Below, piece by piece: positions 61,899 through 64,000 of a stretch of 64,000 nucleotides of DNA. Origin of the DNA: Congeria kusceri (lineage: Eukaryota; Mollusca; Bivalvia; Myida; Dreissenidae). Location: NCBI GenBank assembly GCA_027627225.1, contig JAPFQT010000409.1:62001-126000 (forward strand), read 5' to 3'. The notes under the pieces were generated by a model. The model was given only the letters and a program-made list of their open reading frames with translations. It had not been told where the DNA came from and searched no databases. Each line of letters starts with the position of its first letter. Position 1 is the first letter of the stretch. The position numbers and the translations under genes were made by a program.

Positions 61899-62213
61899 CG
61901 CCCCCTCTAACTAGAAGTCCCGCCTCCCTCTAACTAGAAGTCCCGCCCCTTCTAACTAGAAGTCCCGCCCCCTCTAAATAGAAGTCCCGCCCCCTCTAAC
62001 TAGAAGCCACCCCTCTGCCTAGAAGTCCCGCCCCCTCTAATTAGAAGTCCCGCCCCTCTAACTAGAAGTCCCGCCCCCTCTAACTAGAAGTCCCGCCCCC
62101 TCTAACTAGAAGTCCCTCCCCTCTCTAACTAGAAGTCCCGCCACCCTCTAACTAGAAGTCCCGTCCCCTCTAACTAGAAGTCCCGCCCTCCTCTAAATAG
62201 AAGTCCCGCCCCC
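61899..62213. repeat. Minisatellite, U6 copy
   Basis: 14 repeats, same order as U0. Confidence 0.93.
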
Positions 62214-62712
62214 GTGTCCGGTATGGGTGTAGTTTTGTGAATATCTAACATTTATAAATCATAGGTTGGCGCTAAGAAATCTGAATTAGTAGCCAAAAAG
62301 TTCATTTTGCCACAATAACCGTTATTTTGAAATATTTTCACCAATAGTGTGAAATATGCTTCATTTTGAAATAGTTTCTGATTATTTAGTAGCCAATTAG
62401 AAGTTGCTATAGGCGCGTCTAGTAGCGCTAACATAGTACATCTATTTATTTTATTTGTATTTACTTTATTTGCTTCCTTGATATTAGACCCACTTTTGTA
62501 GTCTATAACATACTAATTTTATAAGTGACTATAGTAAACAGGAAACCTAATGAAAGCCGAGCACTTTTGTTTTTGTTATCATCACTCCTCATCAGACGGT
62601 ATTAATTGGGCTCGTGTATGCTATTACGAATCCCGTTATACTGATTTAATCGCCAATTAATCGATTAATAAATGCATCATTCTGCTGCATCTGCATTATG
62701 CACGATAGAGTA

Positions 62713-62875
62713 CTCCGCATTCCTATTCACGGTCGCTCGGTGTACCACGCCCATTACAGGGCGCGCGCTGTGACGTCACCTTACCCATCTCGCTACTGCA
62801 CAGTAGTGGCTTTGTAAGCTAGTTATTGAGTAGATCTGGTAGTAAAATAACCACTTTCATTTCGGAGTTTACAAA
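62713..62875 (+). promoter_or_regulatory. Promoter-like region, U6
   Basis: CRE palindrome intact at 62771-62778. Confidence 0.5.
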
Positions 62876-62995
62876 ATGGGGGACGAGCAGCCAGAAACGT
62901 TACAGGTTCACCTAAGTAGGCCTGACTCTGGATTATCGTGGGGATTTCGTTTACAAGGGGGCGTGGATTTTAATACCCCTTTATCGGTACAAGTG
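62876..62995 (+). CDS. PDZ-LIM first exon, U6 copy (rightmost seen)
   Basis: Peptide identical to U0; donor GTGAGT begins at 62996. It is the copy nearest to any downstream exons if the array ends to the right of the window. Confidence 0.84.
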
Positions 62996-63390
62996 GTGAG
63001 TGTTACATTTAAATCTTTTCGTTTTATCTCGATTTCACTGTATAGTTACTCAATAGATATTTTACGCAAGATACACCCAATGTTTACGTTTCAAATACAG
63101 CTGTGTTTTCTATACTAATGTAAAGATACGGTCTAATAACCAGTTTAAATGTGAAACGCCTTAAGTATAGGTCAAAGTGTACTTAGGATATGTTTAATTA
63201 TTATCGATAGGATCAGATCTAACTGCAAGTTAAACTTTTGAACCAGATTTTAACAATTACAATGTGTTGTACCATGCAATGCATTTAAAACCAACAGGTA
63301 ATTTCTGGCTGATTGACATTTGGTGTAACAGAATACTGCAGAAGGAGGCTGGGTAAAACTAAATAAGGAAGCTGGGCTGATTATCATACT

Positions 63391-63403
63391 GTTGCTAGGC
63401 AAC
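63391..63403. promoter_or_regulatory. X-box-like palindrome, U6
   Basis: Unchanged. Confidence 0.5.
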
Positions 63404-63622
63404 CAGTGTTTGCAGAAGTGATTGTTATTTTTTCCTGGTTATTACCTGTGTACATTGTAAATAGACTGTAGGCTTATCAGCTGAGCGCTTTCACACACAA
63501 GCAGGGGCATAGGCATGCAAGCTGTCATTGTATATTCATCTGGGTAGGTTAACTGATGCTATCAATGTCAGATAGGTGTATGTTGTAATTAGACAGAGAG
63601 TGTTTGTTCAGTTCAACCCCGT

Positions 63623-64000
63623 TCACACATAGCCTGCGACCAACTAAAGACCAACTCCTGACCATCAACGACCAATGGTTGCTGACAGTCTTAAAAAGGT
63701 AGTTAACAGGTTGTTGGAGGTCGGCGGCTGGTCTTCAGACCCATTTTGGTCGCAGATGGTCTTTGATGTTGCATCTAAGACTGTTTGCCGACCAAACAGG
63801 TCGTTGAAGGTTTTTTTCGGTTTTATTTAGTCGGCGATCAATCGCTGACTGGTGTGAGACAATCGCCGACTAGTCGCAGACCAAGCGTGACTTGTCGCAG
63901 ACCAATTTTTCATCGCCGACTGGTAAGCGATTGATCGCCGGCTGATTGCCGATTAGTTGCAGACCATCTTACGACCGCTCGCCATGTTACCTTCGTCTCC
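63623..64000. mobile_element. TIR element, U6 copy, cut by window end
   Basis: Only the left terminus and left sub-terminal repeats are present. Confidence 0.63.

Larger units (their letters stand above)
57605..64000 (+). repeat. Tandem unit U6, right-truncated
   Basis: The unit runs off the window end inside the TIR element. Its A sub-repeat carries the mixed A/B site pattern otherwise seen only in the second A copy of U1. Confidence 0.96.

Noticed and set aside
1..64000. tRNA or rRNA genes, and LTR or LINE elements
   Set aside because: Reading both strands showed no tRNA arm pattern, no rRNA-like sequence, and no reverse transcriptase or integrase motifs.

Overview
This is eukaryotic, intron-containing, AT-rich repetitive DNA with no bacterial gene organisation. 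The only recognisable protein sequence is the start of a PDZ domain of the ZASP/LDB3/PDLIM (PDZ-LIM) family, in a short first exon that ends at a GTGAGT splice donor. The abundant short inverted-repeat elements and this exon fit an invertebrate metazoan. A mollusc, perhaps a bivalve, is my best guess from general character only; the species is not determined.

The whole window is one head-to-tail tandem array of a unit of about 9.39 kb. There are five complete units (8399-20046, 20047-29433, 29434-38828, 38829-48218, 48219-57604) and a partial one at each end (1-8398, 57605-64000). Complete units are 9386-9395 bp, except the first, which is 11648 bp because it carries one extra dimer of an internal sub-repeat. 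Copies differ only by scattered substitutions and small indels. All seven copies of the exon keep the ATG, the open frame and the donor.

Each unit has the same order: (1) a GC- and CpG-rich sub-repeat array, normally one A copy (1149 bp) plus one B copy (1108 bp); (2) diverged segment D1, containing a 284-bp MITE-like insertion; (3) AT-rich DNA with a short minus-strand coding-like fragment; (4) a 14-copy, ~22-bp minisatellite that seems to derive from a transposon end; (5) a promoter-like region with a perfect CRE palindrome; (6) the 40-codon PDZ first exon; (7) an intron-like stretch with an RFX-type X-box; (8) a ~1.04-kb element with TCACACATA termini; (9) a possible cryptic terminal exon and poly(A) signal, a G-run and a GTT microsatellite; (10) a GC-rich hairpin; (11) segment D2, an old diverged duplicate of D1; then the next array.

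Functionally the array looks like a series of promoter plus first-exon cassettes, all on the + strand. The remaining PDZ exons and the LIM exons are not in the window. If the parent gene continues to the right, any of at least seven promoters could splice into the same downstream exons, because first exons have no acceptor and would be skipped. Alternatively the copies are orphaned, or each makes a short transcript ending inside its own unit. The sequence cannot decide between these. Site patterns between units are mosaic, which points to unequal crossing-over or gene conversion.
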